Below, piece after piece: positions 5,155 through 5,407 of a stretch of 5,407 nucleotides of DNA. Source of the stretch: Bacteroidales bacterium (GTDB lineage: Bacteria; Bacteroidota; Bacteroidia; Bacteroidales; UBA10428). The position numbers and the translations under genes are program-made. Every line of letters starts with the position of its first letter. The stretch's first letter is position 1. The notes beneath the pieces were generated by a model. It had not been told where the DNA came from. It saw nothing but the letters and a program-made list of their open reading frames with translations, and did no database searches. The stretch lies in NCBI GenBank assembly GCA_016926235.1, contig JAFGOZ010000242.1, positions 1-5,407 on the forward strand, given 5' to 3'.

Positions 5155-5407
5155 TCATAAACCGATATCACTCACCTTTTGCTTCATAGAAAACCGATAC
5201 CAGAAATTTTTTATATTTTCGACTTGTGGTGTTGTTTTACCTATGCTTCCATTTACGAATACTTTACAGTTTGTCAGATCGGGGAACCTGTTTCTATTAC
5301 TAAGTTCATCCAGTATCTTCTCAATTTGTCCATCTGAAGGTCCTGTTGAAGTTGAAAATGTAAAATCTTCAGATTCATGAATCATGTCAGAGAATAATAC
5401 AATAACA
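5155..5407 (-). CDS. C-terminal end of a von Willebrand factor A-like protein (5' end outside window)
   Basis: The frame is open to the window edge, so the visible 83 residues are the end of a longer protein; the ATG at 5385 is internal. The visible part begins VIVLFSDMIHES, which fits the core strand and following D-M segment of vWA-like domains (..VVLLSDMIE.S..). It is followed by a helix (SDGQIEKILDELSNRNRF), a strand with a GxxG-like turn (CKVFVNGSIGK) and a final helix with FWYRF. This order (strand-SDM, loop, V-V-G strand, helix containing FW..F) is one I associate with vWA-type proteins that end soon after the Rossmann-like fold. The MIDAS DxSxS motif would be upstream, outside the window. 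The gene ends 58 bases before the TPR gene. vWA domains commonly mediate metal-dependent protein contacts, often beside TPR or AAA+ partners. No signal peptide can be judged here. Confidence 0.55.
   Translation of the reverse strand, partial: VIVLFSDMIHESEDFTFSTSTGPSDGQIEKILDELSNRNRFPDLTNCKVFVNGSIGKTTPQVENIKNFWYRFSMKQKVSDIGL

Noticed and set aside
1..5407. CRISPR array
   Set aside because: No set of regularly spaced repeats of 24-40 bases exists on either strand; the only paired direct repeats are 8-10 bases long.

Overview
The window is AT-rich DNA from what looks like a Gram-negative bacterium. It encodes a lipobox-type lipoprotein and the remnant of an outer-membrane beta-barrel protein. 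Gene order and families suggest an uncultured or little-studied lineage of the deltaproteobacterial or FCB type, but the sequence does not fix the taxonomy.

Left part (1-725): the C-terminal end of a plus-strand multi-pass membrane protein, perhaps related to M50-type peptidases. It is followed by about 300 bases without a convincing gene. These hold a long-range inverted repeat, a strong Shine-Dalgarno with only a five-codon frame behind it, and a weak plus-strand hairpin. The stretch ends in a good minus-strand terminator.

Junction (727-841): a 3' fragment of a minus-strand tRNA-Pro(TGG) gene, running from the anticodon stem to the discriminator base and followed by that terminator. The 5' half (acceptor 5' strand and D arm) is missing. 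This is the usual scar at one end of an element integrated into a tRNA gene. The terminator lies on the low-coordinate side, so 1-727 looks like host flank and the sequence beyond about 773 like the element. A short palindrome and two direct repeats just inside the junction could be recombinase sites.

Accessory module (912-1560): a HicBA-type toxin-antitoxin operon on the minus strand, with overlapping genes, a strong terminator that includes the hicA stop codon, and a dyad upstream of hicB.

Decayed region (1560-2306): the C-terminal 106 codons of a beta-barrel protein, broken by one +1 frameshift. Its 5' side is cut exactly at a 97-bp element with 9-bp terminal inverted repeats and four consecutive internal hairpins, which looks like a MITE or other palindromic repeat.

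Right part (2307-5407): three co-oriented minus-strand genes, probably one operon. In transcription order they are the end of a von Willebrand factor A-like protein, a 524-residue TPR solenoid, and a two-domain lipoprotein (FlgO/CsgG-like domain plus a galactose-binding-like beta-sandwich). With the beta-barrel remnant downstream, this looks like an envelope-associated complex: a cytoplasmic scaffold, an anchored lipoprotein and possibly an outer-membrane partner. Its function is not known to me.
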